Assembly (NCBI RefSeq): GCF_900104525.1
Contig: NZ_LT629711.1
Coordinates: 3,782,001 to 3,846,000 of the forward strand
From: Pedococcus dokdonensis
Lineage (GTDB): Bacteria; Actinomycetota; Actinomycetes; Actinomycetales; Dermatophilaceae
Length of the DNA: 64,000 bases
Reading direction: 5' to 3'
Shown here one piece after another: positions 16,891 through 29,636 of the stretch. Within the stretch, counting starts at the first letter, position 1. Every line of letters starts with the position of its first letter. The notes beneath the pieces were generated by a model. That model had not been told where the DNA came from. It saw only the letters and a program-made list of their open reading frames with translations, and ran no database searches. Position numbers and translations under genes: made by a program.

Positions 16891-17520
16891 ATGGGAATCG
16901 AAGAGAAGCTGCCTGCTGGCTTCCTGCTGACCACGGTCGAGCAGGTCGCCGGCTACATGCGCAAGAGCTCGGTCTGGCCCGCAACGTTCGGCCTCGCCTG
17001 CTGCGCCATCGAGATGATGGCCGTCGGCACGCCCGACTACGACATCGCCCGGTTCGGGATGGAGCGGTTCTCCGCGACCCCGCGCCAGGCCGACCTGATG
17101 ATCGTGGCCGGTCGGGTCAGCCAGAAGATGGCGCCGGTCGTCCGCCAGGTCTACGACCAGATGCCCGAGCCCAAGTGGGTCATCTCGATGGGGGTCTGCG
17201 CCAGCTCCGGGGGCATGTTCAACAACTACGCGATCGTGCAGGGGGTCGACCACATCATCCCGGTCGACGTCTACCTGCCCGGCTGTCCGCCCCGCCCCGA
17301 GATGCTCCTCAACGCGATCCTCACGCTGCACGAGCAGATCCAGGGCTCCAAGCTCGGCGTCAACCGGGTCGCCGCGGCGCGCGCTGCCGAGGCCGCGGCG
17401 CTGGCCGCCACCCCGACGCACCAGATGACCGGCCTGCTGGCCCAGGGCGCCGGCAGCGGTCACACCCACGCGCACGGACACCTGCACGGCACCGACGTGG
17501 CACCCGGTGGTGTGGCATGA
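16891..17520 (+). CDS. nuoB: NADH-quinone oxidoreductase subunit B
   Basis: A 209-residue peripheral-arm subunit holding cluster N2, the last iron-sulfur centre before quinone. The ligands are in [11 protein letters not shown] (two adjacent Cys), [11 protein letters not shown] and [10 protein letters not shown]-terminal extension of about 40 residues beyond the usual end finishes in a His-rich tail ([10 protein letters not shown]), which is unusual for NuoB. The stop overlaps nuoC by ATGA. Confidence 0.96.
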   Translation: MGIEEKLPAGFLLTTVEQVAGYMRKSSVWPATFGLACCAIEMMAVGTPDYDIARFGMERFSATPRQADLMIVAGRVSQKMAPVVRQVYDQMPEPKWVISMGVCASSGGMFNNYAIVQGVDHIIPVDVYLPGCPPRPEMLLNAILTLHEQIQGSKLGVNRVAAARAAEAAALAATPTHQMTGLLAQGAGSGHTHAHGHLHGTDVAPGGVA

Positions 17521-18439
17521 GCGACGCGACCAACGACGGAGCCGACGACACCACGGACGCGCCGGCCGGCGACCAGCCCGGCCAGGACCCGAAGCAGGCG
17601 ACCGCCAACAGCAACATCGACGGCACCAAGGCCGCCGACGCGACGGCCGACAAGGGTGCCGGTCCCGAGCAGCCGGCTCCGGTCGCGGAGGCCTCGACGA
17701 TCGGCGTCCAGCCCGGCGAGGTCGTCGACCGCGGCACCGACGAGCGCCTCCCGGCCGCCCCCGGCACGGCTCCCGACCCGGTCGTGGTGGGGGAGCGGCG
17801 CGGCATGTTCGGTGCCACCGACACCGGTGACACCACCGGCTACGGCGGCATGGTCAGCCCGATCCTGTTCCCCGGCGCAGCGGTCCGCCCCTACGGCGGC
17901 TACTTCGACGAGGTCGCCGACCACCTCGAGCGCGGGCTGGGAGCCGGCAGCACGTCCTACGGCGAGGCCGTCGAGCGCGTCGTCGTCGACCGCGGCGAGC
18001 TGACCATGTTCGTGCGTCGCGAGCACCTGCCGGCGGTCGCCCGCGCGCTGCGCGACGACCCGGCGCTGCGGTTCGAGATCTGCACCGGGGTCTCCGGCGT
18101 GCACTACCCCCACGAGGAGGGCCGCGAGCTGCACGCGGTCTACCACTTCCTCTCCATCACCCACGGCGGTCGCCGGGTCCGCGTCGAGGTCACTGCACCC
18201 GACGCCGACCCGCACATCCCGTCGATCGTCGAGATCTACCCGGCGAACGACTGGCACGAGCGCGAGACGTGGGACATGTTCGGCATCGAGTTCGACGGCC
18301 ACCCGTCGCTCACCCGCATCCTCATGCCCGACGACTGGCCGGGCCACCCGCAGCGGAAGGACTACCCGCTCGGCGGCATCCCCGTCGAGTACAAGGGCGC
18401 CACCGTCCCGCCGCCGGACCAGCGGAGGTCTTACAGCTG

Positions 18440-18440
<1 letters not shown>
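17517..18440 (+). CDS. nuoC: NADH-quinone oxidoreductase subunit C
   Basis: A 307-residue 30-kDa-type subunit. The conserved domain spans about residues 110-290, with the C-terminal signature [18 protein letters not shown] and [10 protein letters not shown]. The first 100 residues are a disordered, acidic, Ala/Asp/Pro-rich extension not needed for the fold. Start and stop both overlap the neighbouring genes, so translation is coupled. Confidence 0.95.
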
Positions 18441-19788
<1,348 letters not shown>

Positions 19789-19792
<4 letters not shown>

Positions 19793-20679
19793 GCGGCGAC
19801 AACTACGGAATTCAGACCGCGGCAGGGCACCTGACCGTCGCTGCGGAGTCCAAGGAGCCGTATGCCGCGGACGTCCTGGCCGGCCTCCACGAGGACGCCG
19901 CCCAGGTCGTCGCCAAGTACCCGCAGAAGCGCTCCGCGCTGCTGCCGCTGCTGCACCTGGTGCAGTCGGTCGACGGCTACGTCACCGGGCGCGGGATCGA
20001 CTTCTGCGCCGAGGTGCTCGACCTGACGACCGCCGAGGTCTCGGGTGTCGCGACCTTCTACACCCAGTACAAGCGGCACCCCAACGGCGAGTACACCGTA
20101 GGCATCTGCACCAACACGCTGTGCGCGATCATGGGCGGCGACCAGATCTGGGACGAGGTGTCCGAGCACCTGGGCATCGGCCACGACGAGACCACGCCCG
20201 ACGGCAAGGTGACCCTCGAGCGGGTCGAGTGCAACGCCGCCTGCGACTTCGCCCCCGTGGTGATGGCGAACTGGGAGTTCTTCGACAACCAGACGCCCGA
20301 CTCGACCAAGCAGCTCGTCGACGACCTGCGGGCCGGCAAGGACGTCAAGCCCAGCCGTGGGCCCGCGAAGGTCTGCACCTTCAAGCAGGTCTCCCGCGTG
20401 CTGGCCGGCTTCCACGACGGCCTCGCCGACGAGGGCGTCGGAGCAGGACCCGCGTCGCTGGAGGGCCTCAAGCTCGCCCACGACCGCGGCTGGACCGCTC
20501 CGGACGGCAAGTCCGGCGAGACGGCCACCGACGACCAGCAGCCCGAGGCGACGTCGAACGAGACGGCGGCCGGGCGGCATACCTCCACCGACAGCGCGGC
20601 CAACGCACCCGACGAGGCGGTCGACGACAAGCCGGCGACCCTGTTCGACGAGAACGAGAAGAACGGGAAGGACAGCTGA
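19789..20679 (+). CDS. nuoE: NADH-quinone oxidoreductase subunit E
   Basis: A 296-residue thioredoxin-like subunit carrying the [2Fe-2S] cluster N1a. The four Cys ligands are in CTNTLC and CNAAC. The core ends near residue 215; about 80 more residues form a hydrophilic, Glu/Asp/Ala-rich tail ([11 protein letters not shown] at the end), longer than in typical NuoE. The GTG start overlaps the nuoD stop. Confidence 0.95.
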
Positions 20680-21992
20680 TGGCGACCACGCTGACCCCGA
20701 TCCTCACGAAGTTCTGGGACGACCCGCAGTCCTGGACGCTCGAGACCTACGAGCGCAACGAGGGCTACCAGGCGCTGAAGAAGGCGCTGGCGATGGCCCC
20801 GGCCGACCTGGTGCAGATGACCAAGGACTCGGGCCTGCGCGGCCGTGGCGGCGCAGGCTTCCCGACCGGCATGAAGTGGGGCTTCCTGCCCCCGCCGGAC
20901 GGCGGTCCCCGCTACCTGGTCGTCAACGCCGACGAGTCCGAGCCGGGCACCTGCAAGGACATCCCGCTGATGATGGCGGCCCCGCAGTTCCTCATCGAGG
21001 GCTGCGTGATCACGTCCTACGCCATCGGCTGCAACCACGCCTTCATCTACCTGCGCGGTGAGGTCGTGCACGTCTACCGTCGCCTGCTGCGTGCGGTGGA
21101 GGAGGCGTATGCCGCGGGCCACCTCGGCAAGAACATCCACGGCTCGGGCTTCGACCTCGACATCACCGTGCACGCCGGCGCCGGCGCCTACATCTGCGGC
21201 GAGGAGACCGCCCTGCTCGACAGCCTCGAGGGCCGTCGCGGGCAACCGCGCCTCAAGCCGCCGTTCCCGGCCGTCGCGGGGCTGTACGCCCGCCCGACCG
21301 TGGTCAACAACGTCGAGTCGATCGCCTCGGTGCCGCCGATCCTGCTGCACGGCGCCGACTGGTTCTCCGACATGGGCACCGAGAAGTCCCAGGGCTTCGG
21401 CATCTTCAGCCTCTCGGGCCACGTCAAGCGGCCCGGCCAGTACGAAGCGCCCCTCGGCATCACGCTGCGCGAGCTGCTCGACATGGCCGGCGGGATGCGC
21501 GACCCCAACAAGAAGCTGAAGTTCTGGACCCCGGGTGGCTCGTCGACGCCGTTGTTCACCGACGCGCACCTCGACACCCCGCTCGACTTCGAGTCGGTGG
21601 CGGCGGCGGGCTCGATGCTCGGCACCCGCGCGCTGCAGATCTTCGACGAGACCACCTGCGTGGTCCGCGCCGTCGACCGCTGGACCGACTTCTACAAGCA
21701 CGAGTCCTGTGGCAAGTGCACCCCGTGCCGCGAGGGCACCTGGTGGCTCAAGCAGATCCTCGGGCGGCTCGAGCACGGGCAGGGCTCCGAGGAAGACCTC
21801 GAGAAGCTGCTCGACATCTGCGACAACATCCTCGGCCGCAGCTTCTGCGCGCTGGGCGACGGCGCGACGAGCCCGATCACCAGCAGCATCCAGTACTTCC
21901 GTGAGGAGTACCTCGAGCACCTCAGCCACGGAGGCTGCCCGTTCGACCGCCGTGACTCCACCCTGTTCGCCAAGGACCGTGTGACCGCATGA
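20679..21992 (+). CDS. nuoF: NADH-quinone oxidoreductase subunit F
   Basis: A 437-residue 51-kDa subunit that binds FMN, NADH and the [4Fe-4S] cluster N3. The motifs are [16 protein letters not shown] (NADH site), [14 protein letters not shown] (FMN site) and [12 protein letters not shown] with a later Cys in GRSFCALGD (cluster ligands). Its presence shows that the main complex I accepts NADH, unlike the second gene set as far as it is visible. The stop codon overlaps a 22-codon ORF that leads to nuoG. Confidence 0.96.
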   Translation: MATTLTPILTKFWDDPQSWTLETYERNEGYQALKKALAMAPADLVQMTKDSGLRGRGGAGFPTGMKWGFLPPPDGGPRYLVVNADESEPGTCKDIPLMMAAPQFLIEGCVITSYAIGCNHAFIYLRGEVVHVYRRLLRAVEEAYAAGHLGKNIHGSGFDLDITVHAGAGAYICGEETALLDSLEGRRGQPRLKPPFPAVAGLYARPTVVNNVESIASVPPILLHGADWFSDMGTEKSQGFGIFSLSGHVKRPGQYEAPLGITLRELLDMAGGMRDPNKKLKFWTPGGSSTPLFTDAHLDTPLDFESVAAAGSMLGTRALQIFDETTCVVRAVDRWTDFYKHESCGKCTPCREGTWWLKQILGRLEHGQGSEEDLEKLLDICDNILGRSFCALGDGATSPITSSIQYFREEYLEHLSHGGCPFDRRDSTLFAKDRVTA

Positions 21993-22057
21993 GCACCCCC
22001 CGACGTTCTGTTCCCCCGCTTTGCTCCTCCACACCACGCCCTGGGGACCCCGCATGA
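21989..22057 (+). CDS. Possible 22-codon linking ORF between nuoF and nuoG
   Basis: ATG at 21989 overlaps the nuoF stop (ATGA), reads 22 codons and stops at TGA 22055-22057, overlapping the nuoG start (ATGA). The peptide would be [19 protein letters not shown] plus DPA. It fills the one place in the first half of the operon where genes do not overlap. Codon choice (TCT, GTT, CTT, CGA) is unlike the flanking genes, so it may act only to carry ribosomes across. It could also be chance. Confidence 0.35.
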   Translation: MSTPRRSVPPLCSSTPRPGDPA

Positions 22058-24513
22058 CTGTGACCGACGAGAAGAAGGACGCGCAGGCGCCCGTCGACCT
22101 GGTGAACCTCACCATCGACGGCGTGCCGGTGGCGGTCCCCAAGAACACGCTGGTGATCCGTGCCGCCGAAGAGGTCGGCGTGCAGATCCCGCGGTTCTGC
22201 GACCACCCGCTGCTCGAGCCGGTCGGCGCCTGCCGCCAGTGCCTGGTCGACGTGGCGACGCCCGGTCCCGACGGCCAGCTGCGCCCGATGCCCAAGCCGC
22301 AGGCGTCCTGCACGATCACCGTGTCCGAGGGCATGGAGGTCAAGACCCAGGAGACCTCCAAGGTCGCCGACAAGGCGCAGCAGGGCGTCATGGAGCTGCT
22401 GCTGATCAACCACCCGCTCGACTGCCCGGTCTGCGACAAGGGTGGCGAGTGCCCGCTGCAGAACCAGGCGATGAGCAACGGTCGCGCGAAGTCCCGGTTC
22501 GAGGACGTCAAGCGCACCTACCCCAAGCCGATCAACATCTCCTCCCAGGTGCTGCTCGACCGCGAGCGCTGTGTCCTGTGTGCGCGCTGCACCCGCTTCT
22601 CCGACCAGATCGCCGGTGACCCGTTCATCGCGCTGGTCGAGCGGGGAGCGCTCCAGCAGGTCGGCATCTACGAGCAGCAGCCGTTCGAGTCCTACTTCTC
22701 CGGCAACACCGTGCAGATCTGCCCGGTGGGCGCCCTGACCGGTGCGGCCTACCGCTTCCGCAGCCGCCCGTTCGACCTGATGTCGACGCAGAGCGTCTGC
22801 GAGCACTGCGCCTCCGGCTGCTCGATCCGCACCGACCACCGTCGCGGCACGGTGCTGCGGCGGATGGCGGTCAACGACCCGCTGGTCAACGAGGAGTGGA
22901 ACTGCGACAAGGGCCGCTGGGCCTTCCAGTACGCCACCACCGGTGACCGGTTCGAGTTCCCGATGGTGCGCGACGAGAGCGGCGAGCTCCAGGTGGCCTC
23001 GTGGCCCGAGGCGCTCGAGGCCGCGGCCCGGGGCCTCAAGGCGGCCAAGGGTGTCGGCGTGCTGACGGGTGGCCGGGTGTCCGTCGAGGACGCCTACGCC
23101 TACGGCAAGTTCGCGCGCGTGGTGCTGGCCACCAACGACATCGACTTCCGCGCCCGCCCGCACTCCGCCGAGGAGGCCGACTTCCTGGCGGCTTCGGTGG
23201 TCACCACTGGGCCGGACGGTGGGGCGGTCACCTACGCCGACCTCGAGCAGGCCGCCACCGTCGTCCTCGTGGGCTTCGAGCCCGAGGAGGAGAGCCCGAT
23301 CGTCTTCCTGCGGCTGCGCAAGGCGGCGCGTCGCGGCAAGACCGCCGTGTATGCCGTGGCGCCCTTCGGGACGCGCGGCCTCACCAAGCTGAACGGCACG
23401 CTCATCCCGTCCGCCCCCGGCACCGAGGCCGAGGTGCTCCGCGCGCTCGCCGACGGCGTCACCGGTGACGGTGCTGCCGCAGACGCCGCGAAGGCGCTCG
23501 AGACGCCCGGCGCGATCGTGCTGGTCGGCGAGCGGATGGCCACCGTGCCCGGTGCGCTCTCCGCCGCCGCGGCCCTCGCGACCTCTGCCGGTGCCCGCGT
23601 GGCCTGGGTGCCGCGTCGCGCCGGTGAGCGCGGCGCGCTCGAGGCCGGCGCGCTGCCCGGCCTGCTTCCAGGTGGCCGTCCGGTCGCCGACGCGGCCGCG
23701 CGCCAGCAGGTTGCCGAGGCCTGGGACGTCGTCGGACTGCCCGACGTGCCCGGTCGCGACGGCGCCGGCATCGTCCGGGCCGCCACGACCGGCTCGGTCA
23801 ACGCGCTCGTCGTCGGTGGCGTCGACGCGGCCGACCTGGCCGACCCGCGGGCCGAGGAGGCGCTGGCCAAGACCTTCGTCGTGTCGCTGGACTTCCGCCC
23901 CTCGTCGGTGACCGCTGTCGCCGACGTCGTCCTGCCGGTCGCCCCGCAGGCCGAGAAGGGTGGCACCTTCGTCGACTGGGAGGGTCGTCCGCGCAGCTTC
24001 CAGGCGGCGCTCGACACCGCGGCGCTGTCCGACTATCGCGTGCTCGACATGCTGGCCGGTGAGATGGGGGCCTTCCTCGGCACCCGCACCCTCGCCGAGG
24101 TGCGGCGTGAGATGACTGCCCTGGGACCCTGGAGCGGCACCCGCGCCAGCGCCCCCTCCGAGGCGGCGGCCACCCCGCCGGCGTTCGGCGACGGCGAGCT
24201 GGTCCTGGCCACCTGGCACCACCTGCTCGACCGGGGCTCGCTGCAGGACGGCGAGCCGTTCCTGGCCGGCACCGCCGCCAAGGCCCGCGCCCGGGTCTCC
24301 GCGGCGACCGCCGAGTCCTTCGGCCTCGCCGATGACGACACGGTCACGGTGTCCAACGCCCGTGGCTCGGTCTCGGCCCGGGTCGCGGTCACCGAGGGCA
24401 TGGTCGACCACGTGGTCTGGCTCCCGACCAACTCCGACGGCTCCACCGTCCGCGGCTCGCTGGGGGCGGTCTCCGGTGACGTCGTCAGCGTGACCAAGGG
24501 AGGCGCCCAGTGA
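22054..24513 (+). CDS. nuoG: NADH-quinone oxidoreductase subunit G
   Basis: An 819-residue 75-kDa subunit. The N-terminal ferredoxin-like domain has the [2Fe-2S] ligands [15 protein letters not shown] and a later Cys in [17 protein letters not shown] and [13 protein letters not shown] supply [4Fe-4S] clusters. [11 protein letters not shown] plus a distal Cys in EWNCDKG adds the extra cluster N7 found in many bacteria. A molybdopterin-oxidoreductase-like domain follows and is degenerate, as usual. I chose ATG 22054 over an in-frame ATG at 22021 because the linking ORF ends there and the family homology begins there. Confidence 0.93.
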   Translation: MTVTDEKKDAQAPVDLVNLTIDGVPVAVPKNTLVIRAAEEVGVQIPRFCDHPLLEPVGACRQCLVDVATPGPDGQLRPMPKPQASCTITVSEGMEVKTQETSKVADKAQQGVMELLLINHPLDCPVCDKGGECPLQNQAMSNGRAKSRFEDVKRTYPKPINISSQVLLDRERCVLCARCTRFSDQIAGDPFIALVERGALQQVGIYEQQPFESYFSGNTVQICPVGALTGAAYRFRSRPFDLMSTQSVCEHCASGCSIRTDHRRGTVLRRMAVNDPLVNEEWNCDKGRWAFQYATTGDRFEFPMVRDESGELQVASWPEALEAAARGLKAAKGVGVLTGGRVSVEDAYAYGKFARVVLATNDIDFRARPHSAEEADFLAASVVTTGPDGGAVTYADLEQAATVVLVGFEPEEESPIVFLRLRKAARRGKTAVYAVAPFGTRGLTKLNGTLIPSAPGTEAEVLRALADGVTGDGAAADAAKALETPGAIVLVGERMATVPGALSAAAALATSAGARVAWVPRRAGERGALEAGALPGLLPGGRPVADAAARQQVAEAWDVVGLPDVPGRDGAGIVRAATTGSVNALVVGGVDAADLADPRAEEALAKTFVVSLDFRPSSVTAVADVVLPVAPQAEKGGTFVDWEGRPRSFQAALDTAALSDYRVLDMLAGEMGAFLGTRTLAEVRREMTALGPWSGTRASAPSEAAATPPAFGDGELVLATWHHLLDRGSLQDGEPFLAGTAAKARARVSAATAESFGLADDDTVTVSNARGSVSARVAVTEGMVDHVVWLPTNSDGSTVRGSLGAVSGDVVSVTKGGAQ

Positions 24514-25907
24514 GCACCGTGACGTATGCGGCGCAGGCCCTCGCGCAGGCGCCGTTCGCCGACAACCCGAGCACCGACTTCAGCGACACCCCGTGGTGGC
24601 TGCACCTGGTCAAGGCGCTGCTGGTCTTCGTCTTCCTCCTGGTCAACACGCTCATCGTGATCTGGTTCGAGCGGCGCGTGATCGGCCGCATGCAGCAGCG
24701 CCCCGGCCCCAACCGCACCGGCCCGTTCGGCCTGCTGCAGACCCTGGCCGACGGCATCAAGCTGGCGCTCAAGGAGGACCTGACACCCAAGAACGCCGAC
24801 AAGGTGGTCTTCGCGCTGGCCCCGGCCATCGCGGGTGCCATGGCGTTCGTGTCGTTCGCGATCATCCCGATGGGTCCGACCGTGTCGATGTTCGGGCACC
24901 GGACCCCGTTGCAGCTCACCGACATCCCGGTCGCCGTGCTGCTGGTGCTCGCCGTCGCGGGCGTCGGGGTCTACGGCATCGTGCTGGCCGGCTGGTCGTC
25001 CGGCTCGACCTACCCGCTGCTGGGTGGCCTGCGCTCCACCGCGCAGGTGATCTCCTACGAGATCGCGATGGGGCTCTCGCTCGTCGCCGTGTTCCTCTAC
25101 TCCGGCTCGATGTCGACCTCGCAGATCGTCGGGGCCCAGAAGGATCTCTGGTACGTCCTGCCGCTCGTGCCCAGCTTCCTCGTCTACGTCGTCACCATGG
25201 TCGGCGAGACCAACCGCCTGCCGTTCGACCTCGCCGAGGGCGAGGGCGAGCTGACCGGTGGCTTCCACACCGAGTACTCCTCGCTGAAGTTCGCGATGTT
25301 CTTCCTCGGTGAGTACGTCAACATGTTCACCGTCTCGGCGTTGGCCACCACGATGTTCCTCGGCGGCTGGATGGCCCCTCCCGGCATCGCGGCCATCAAC
25401 GACGGCATGTTCAACCACGGCTGGTGGGGCCTGCTCTGGTTCGTCATCAAGCTCTGGCTGTTCATGTTCTTCTTCGTCTGGCTGCGTGGCTCGCTGCCGC
25501 GCGTGCGCTACGACCAGTTCATGCGGTTCGGCTGGAAGTTCCTCATCCCGGTCACGCTGACCTGGGTTGTGGTCGCCGCCTTCATGAAGGCCAGCCAGCT
25601 CGGCTTCATCGACGGCCCGAAGATCACCTTCAACGGCCGTGAGTTCCCGGTCGTCAGCATCGCCTTCGTGGTCCTGCTCGCCGGCGCGGTGCTCGTCATC
25701 GCCTGGCTTCGGGACAACAAGAAGATCGAGCAGGAAGCCATCCGCAACACCCCGCCGCCGGAGGAGATCGACCCCTTCGCCGGTGGCTACCCGGTGCCGC
25801 CGCTGCCCGGCCAACGGCTGAAGGAACCGACCTTGGCCATCAGCGGTGGAGCAGACATGGCAACCGGCGGTGCCCTCGCGACAGACCAGGAGGCCACTCG
25901 TGCCTGA
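24510..25907 (+). CDS. nuoH: NADH-quinone oxidoreductase subunit H
   Basis: A 465-residue membrane subunit that links the quinone channel to the proton pumps, with about eight to nine transmembrane helices. Family signatures are [17 protein letters not shown], the loop [17 protein letters not shown] with its conserved Glu residues, and [10 protein letters not shown] cytoplasmic tail of about 60 residues follows the last helix. The GTG start overlaps the nuoG stop. Confidence 0.96.
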   Translation: MSTVTYAAQALAQAPFADNPSTDFSDTPWWLHLVKALLVFVFLLVNTLIVIWFERRVIGRMQQRPGPNRTGPFGLLQTLADGIKLALKEDLTPKNADKVVFALAPAIAGAMAFVSFAIIPMGPTVSMFGHRTPLQLTDIPVAVLLVLAVAGVGVYGIVLAGWSSGSTYPLLGGLRSTAQVISYEIAMGLSLVAVFLYSGSMSTSQIVGAQKDLWYVLPLVPSFLVYVVTMVGETNRLPFDLAEGEGELTGGFHTEYSSLKFAMFFLGEYVNMFTVSALATTMFLGGWMAPPGIAAINDGMFNHGWWGLLWFVIKLWLFMFFFVWLRGSLPRVRYDQFMRFGWKFLIPVTLTWVVVAAFMKASQLGFIDGPKITFNGREFPVVSIAFVVLLAGAVLVIAWLRDNKKIEQEAIRNTPPPEEIDPFAGGYPVPPLPGQRLKEPTLAISGGADMATGGALATDQEATRA

Positions 25908-26604
25908 CCGCTCAGCAGACGACCAGAAGAAGCCCGGCTTCCTCGCCGACCTGTTCGCTCCCGTCGGTGGGTTCGGCGTCACGTTCGCCACGATGTTCCG
26001 CAAGCTGGAGACCGAGGAGTACCCCGAGGAGAAGCGGCCCACCCAGCCGCGCTACCACGGTCGGCACCAGCTGAACCGGCACCCCGACGGCCTCGAGAAG
26101 TGCGTCGGCTGCGAGCTGTGCGCCTGGGCATGCCCAGCCGACGCCATCCTCGTCGAGGGGGCGTCCAACGACGACACCGAGGGCGGCTCCGGCCGGTTCT
26201 CGCCCGGCGAGCGCTATGGCCGCGTCTACCAGATCAACTACCTGCGCTGCATCTTCTGCGGCCTGTGCATCGAGGCCTGCCCGACCCGCGCGCTCACGAT
26301 GACCAACTTCTACGAGCTGGCCGACGACAACCGCGCCGACCTCATCTTCACCAAGGAGCAGCTGCTCGCGCCGCTCCAGGAGGGGATGCTGCCCGCGCCG
26401 CACCCGATGGTCGACGGGCTCGAGGAGCGGGACTACTACCAGGGCAAGGTGGCCAAGGCCACGCCCGAGCAGGAGGCGTGGGTGAAGGCGCACGACGCCC
26501 AGCCCGAGGACGGCCTCGCCCCCAGCGGCGACCCCGTCGAGGGAGTCGACACCGTGACCACCCGACAGGCCGGCCGCGACACCACCGAGGCGGTGCGCCG
26601 ATGA
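25900..26604 (+). CDS. nuoI: NADH-quinone oxidoreductase subunit I
   Basis: A 234-residue ferredoxin-type subunit with two [4Fe-4S] clusters (N6a, N6b): [14 protein letters not shown] and [14 protein letters not shown]. The GTG start lies inside the nuoH end (8-base overlap) behind a strong AGGAGG at 25888-25893. The C-terminal 50 residues are a variable charged tail. Confidence 0.95.
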   Translation: MPDRSADDQKKPGFLADLFAPVGGFGVTFATMFRKLETEEYPEEKRPTQPRYHGRHQLNRHPDGLEKCVGCELCAWACPADAILVEGASNDDTEGGSGRFSPGERYGRVYQINYLRCIFCGLCIEACPTRALTMTNFYELADDNRADLIFTKEQLLAPLQEGMLPAPHPMVDGLEERDYYQGKVAKATPEQEAWVKAHDAQPEDGLAPSGDPVEGVDTVTTRQAGRDTTEAVRR

Positions 26605-27371
26605 CCGGCTTGGGTGAGCAGATCATGTTCTGGATCCTCGCGCCGATCAGCGTGCTCGGCGCGCTCGGCCTGCTCTTCGCCAAGAAGGCGGTGCACGCCG
26701 CCCTGGGCATGGCCCTGGTGATGATCAACCTCGGGATCTTCTACATCGCGCAGGAGGCCGACTTCCTCGGCATCATCCAGATCTTCGTCTACACCGGCGC
26801 GGTCATGATGCTGTTCCTCTTCGTGCTGATGCTCGTCGGCGTCGACTCGTCCGACTCCCTCGTCGAGACCCTCAAGGGTCAGAAGTGGGCCAGCGCGCTG
26901 CTCTCGCTCGGCCTGGCGACCTTGCTGTTCACCGCCATCGGGCGGGCGCAGTTCGGCCCGATGAAGGGCCTGTCCGACGTCAACGCCAGCACCGGCAACG
27001 TCTCCGGCGTCGCGAACCTGATCTTCGGCAAGTACGTCTGGACCTTCGAGATCACCTCGGCGCTGCTCATCACCGCCGCGCTGGGCGCGATGGTGCTGGC
27101 GCACCGCGAGCGGATCGGCGCCAAGCCGAGCCAGCGCGCCTGGGCCGAGCGCCGGGTCCGCGACAACCGCAACGTCGCCGGCCTGCCGGCGCCCGGTGTC
27201 TACGCCCGCAGCAACGCGGTCGACACCCCGGCCCTGCTGCCCGACGGCACCCCGAGCGAGCTGTCCGTCTCGCGCGTGCTCACCGCCCGCGAGCAGAACG
27301 TCGCCCCGGCGCGCCACGTCGAGTCCGAGCACGACATCGAGCACGAGATCGAGGAGGGGTCGCAGCGATGA
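26601..27371 (+). CDS. nuoJ: NADH-quinone oxidoreductase subunit J
   Basis: A 256-residue membrane subunit with five predicted transmembrane helices in the first 175 residues and the conserved pi-bulge helix region [18 protein letters not shown]. About 80 residues of charged cytoplasmic tail follow, ending [13 protein letters not shown], longer than in Escherichia coli. It overlaps both neighbours by four bases. Confidence 0.94.
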   Translation: MTGLGEQIMFWILAPISVLGALGLLFAKKAVHAALGMALVMINLGIFYIAQEADFLGIIQIFVYTGAVMMLFLFVLMLVGVDSSDSLVETLKGQKWASALLSLGLATLLFTAIGRAQFGPMKGLSDVNASTGNVSGVANLIFGKYVWTFEITSALLITAALGAMVLAHRERIGAKPSQRAWAERRVRDNRNVAGLPAPGVYARSNAVDTPALLPDGTPSELSVSRVLTAREQNVAPARHVESEHDIEHEIEEGSQR

Positions 27372-27667
27372 ACCTCGTCAACTACATCTACCTCGCGACC
27401 CTGCTGTTCGCGATCGGCGGCACGGCGGTCCTGATGCGCCGCAACGCCATCATCGTGTTCATGGGCGTCGAGCTGATGCTCAACGCGACCAACCTGATGT
27501 TCGTGACGTTCTCCCGGATGCGCGGCAACCTCGACGGCCAGGTGATCGCCCTGTTCGTCATGGTGGTCGCGGCAGCCGAGGTCGTCGTGGGACTGGCCAT
27601 CATCATGGCCATCTTCCGTGCCCGCCGGTCGGCCTCGGTCGACGACGCCAACCTGCTGAAGCTGTAG
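27368..27667 (+). CDS. nuoK: NADH-quinone oxidoreductase subunit K
   Basis: A 99-residue antiporter-related subunit with three transmembrane helices and the two conserved membrane glutamates, in [11 protein letters not shown] and [11 protein letters not shown]. Length and order are standard. A 13-base gap with AAGGAG separates it from nuoL. Confidence 0.96.
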   Translation: MNLVNYIYLATLLFAIGGTAVLMRRNAIIVFMGVELMLNATNLMFVTFSRMRGNLDGQVIALFVMVVAAAEVVVGLAIIMAIFRARRSASVDDANLLKL

Positions 27668-27680
27668 AAGGAGCCACCAG

Positions 27681-29636
27681 GTGACCTCCCTCGCCCACCT
27701 CGCCGCCGCTACCACGGCGTCCGAACCAGGTGCCGCTGCCGCGGCCACCGGCGTCACGGCATACGCCTGGCTGCTCGTGGCCCTGCCGCTGCTCGGCGCC
27801 GCCGTGCTGCTGCTCGGCGGACGCGCCACCGACAAGTGGGGCCCGTTGCTCGCGACCGCGATGTCGTGGGCCGCCTTCGTCGTCGGCTTCGTCGTCTGGA
27901 TGGCCATGCTCGGCCGCGACGGCGAGGACCGCGCCGCGCACCTGCACCTGTTCAACTGGGTGCCGGCCGGGTCCTTCAACCTCGACGCGGGGATGCTGGT
28001 CGACCAGCTCTCGGTGACGTTCGTGCTGCTGGTGACCTTCGTGGGTTCGCTGATCCACGTCTACTCGCTCGGCTACATGGAGCACGACCCGGACAAGCGG
28101 CGGTTCTTCGCCTACCTCAACCTGTTCGTCGCGGCGATGCTGCTGCTCGTCCTCGCCGACTCCTACCTGTTGCTGTATGTCGGGTGGGAGGGCGTGGGTC
28201 TCGCGTCCTACCTGCTGATCGGGTTCTGGAACCACAACCCGGCCTACGCCACCGCCGCCAACAAGGCGTTCGTGGTGAACCGGGTCGGTGACTTCGGCCT
28301 GTCCGTCGCGATCATGATCATGTTCGCGGCGTTCGGCACGGTCACCTTCGCCGGCGTCCAGCAGGCCGCCGAGGGCGGTGCGGGCGAGGGCGTCCTGACC
28401 GCGATCGGGCTGATGCTGCTGCTCGGCGCCTGCGGAAAGTCGGCGCAGTTCCCACTGCAGAGCTGGCTCGGCGACGCCATGGCCGGCCCGACGCCGGTGT
28501 CGGCGCTGATCCACGCGGCGACCATGGTCACCGCCGGGGTCTACCTCGTGGTGCGCAGCAACTTCATCTTCGACCACGCGCCCAGCGCGCAGCTCGTGGT
28601 CGTCATCGTCGGTGCCATCACCCTGGTCTTCGGGGCGATCGTCGGCTGCGCCAAGGACGACATCAAGAAGGCGCTGGCCGCCTCGACGATGTCGCAGATC
28701 GGCTACATGATGCTGGCCGCCGGGCTCGGCCCGGTCGGCTATGCCTTCGCGATCTTCCACCTGCTCACCCACGGCTTCTTCAAGGCCGGGATGTTCCTCG
28801 GCGCCGGGTCGGTCATGCACGGCATGAACGACCAGGTCGACATGCGCCGCTTCGGTGGGCTGTCCGGGGCCATGAAGATCACCTGGGTGACCTTCGGCCT
28901 GGGCTGGCTCGCGATCCTCGGCGTGCCGCCGTTCTCGGGATTCTGGTCCAAGGACAAGATCATCGAGGCCGCGTTCATCGGCGAGGGCTGGCGCCCCTGG
29001 GTGTTCGGTGGTGCCGCCCTGATCGGCGCCGGCATCACCGCGTTCTACATGTCGCGGCTGTTCTTCATGACGTTCCACGGCAAGAAGCGCTGGACCGACG
29101 AGGTCCACCCGCACGAGTCACCGCGCACCATGACCATCCCGATGATGGTGCTCGCGGTGGGTTCGGGGCTGCTCGGCCTGGTCCTGTCGATCGGTGGCAC
29201 CTTCACGCACTGGCTCGAGCCGGTCGTCGGTGGCCACGAGGAGGGCGAGCACCCGGTGCTGCCGGTGTGGCTGCTGATGACGCTGACCCTGCTGCTGGTC
29301 GCCGGCGGCGTCGCGCTGGCGTGGATGCGCTACTGGCGCGACGAGGTTCCGCAGGTGCAGCCGACCGGCTCGCTGGCCACCCGTGCCGCGCGCCGTGACC
29401 TCTACCAGGACGACGTCAACGAGGGAGTCTTCATGCGGCCAGGTCTCCACCTGACCCGGGCACTGGTGTTCGCCGACAACCGTGGGGTCGACGGCGCTGT
29501 CGGGGGTCTCGCGGCCCTCGTCGGCGGCACGTCGAGCCGGCTGCGCAGGCTCCAGAACGGCTTCGCCCGCTCCTACGCCCTGACGATGCTGGCCGGCGTC
29601 GTCGCGATCCTCGGTGCCATGTGGGTGATCCAGTGA
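27681..29636 (+). CDS. nuoL: NADH-quinone oxidoreductase subunit L
   Basis: A 651-residue Mrp-antiporter-like proton pump subunit. It has about 14-16 helices, the core [16 protein letters not shown], the pump Lys/His region [31 protein letters not shown], and the long C-terminal amphipathic helix that ties the membrane arm together. It starts at GTG after AAGGAG. It is much more complete than the partial second nuoL at the window end. Confidence 0.96.
   Translation: MTSLAHLAAATTASEPGAAAAATGVTAYAWLLVALPLLGAAVLLLGGRATDKWGPLLATAMSWAAFVVGFVVWMAMLGRDGEDRAAHLHLFNWVPAGSFNLDAGMLVDQLSVTFVLLVTFVGSLIHVYSLGYMEHDPDKRRFFAYLNLFVAAMLLLVLADSYLLLYVGWEGVGLASYLLIGFWNHNPAYATAANKAFVVNRVGDFGLSVAIMIMFAAFGTVTFAGVQQAAEGGAGEGVLTAIGLMLLLGACGKSAQFPLQSWLGDAMAGPTPVSALIHAATMVTAGVYLVVRSNFIFDHAPSAQLVVVIVGAITLVFGAIVGCAKDDIKKALAASTMSQIGYMMLAAGLGPVGYAFAIFHLLTHGFFKAGMFLGAGSVMHGMNDQVDMRRFGGLSGAMKITWVTFGLGWLAILGVPPFSGFWSKDKIIEAAFIGEGWRPWVFGGAALIGAGITAFYMSRLFFMTFHGKKRWTDEVHPHESPRTMTIPMMVLAVGSGLLGLVLSIGGTFTHWLEPVVGGHEEGEHPVLPVWLLMTLTLLLVAGGVALAWMRYWRDEVPQVQPTGSLATRAARRDLYQDDVNEGVFMRPGLHLTRALVFADNRGVDGAVGGLAALVGGTSSRLRRLQNGFARSYALTMLAGVVAILGAMWVIQ

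Noticed and set aside
22021..22053. Longer nuoG start at ATG 22021
   Set aside because: The added residues do not resemble NuoG, and the ATGA overlap with the linking ORF places the start at 22054.
20058..24411. Very long open frames on the minus strand opposite nuoE, nuoF and nuoG (up to about 830 codons)
   Set aside because: They mirror the third-position GC bias of the real genes, show no protein family motifs, and lie under well-identified complex I subunits.
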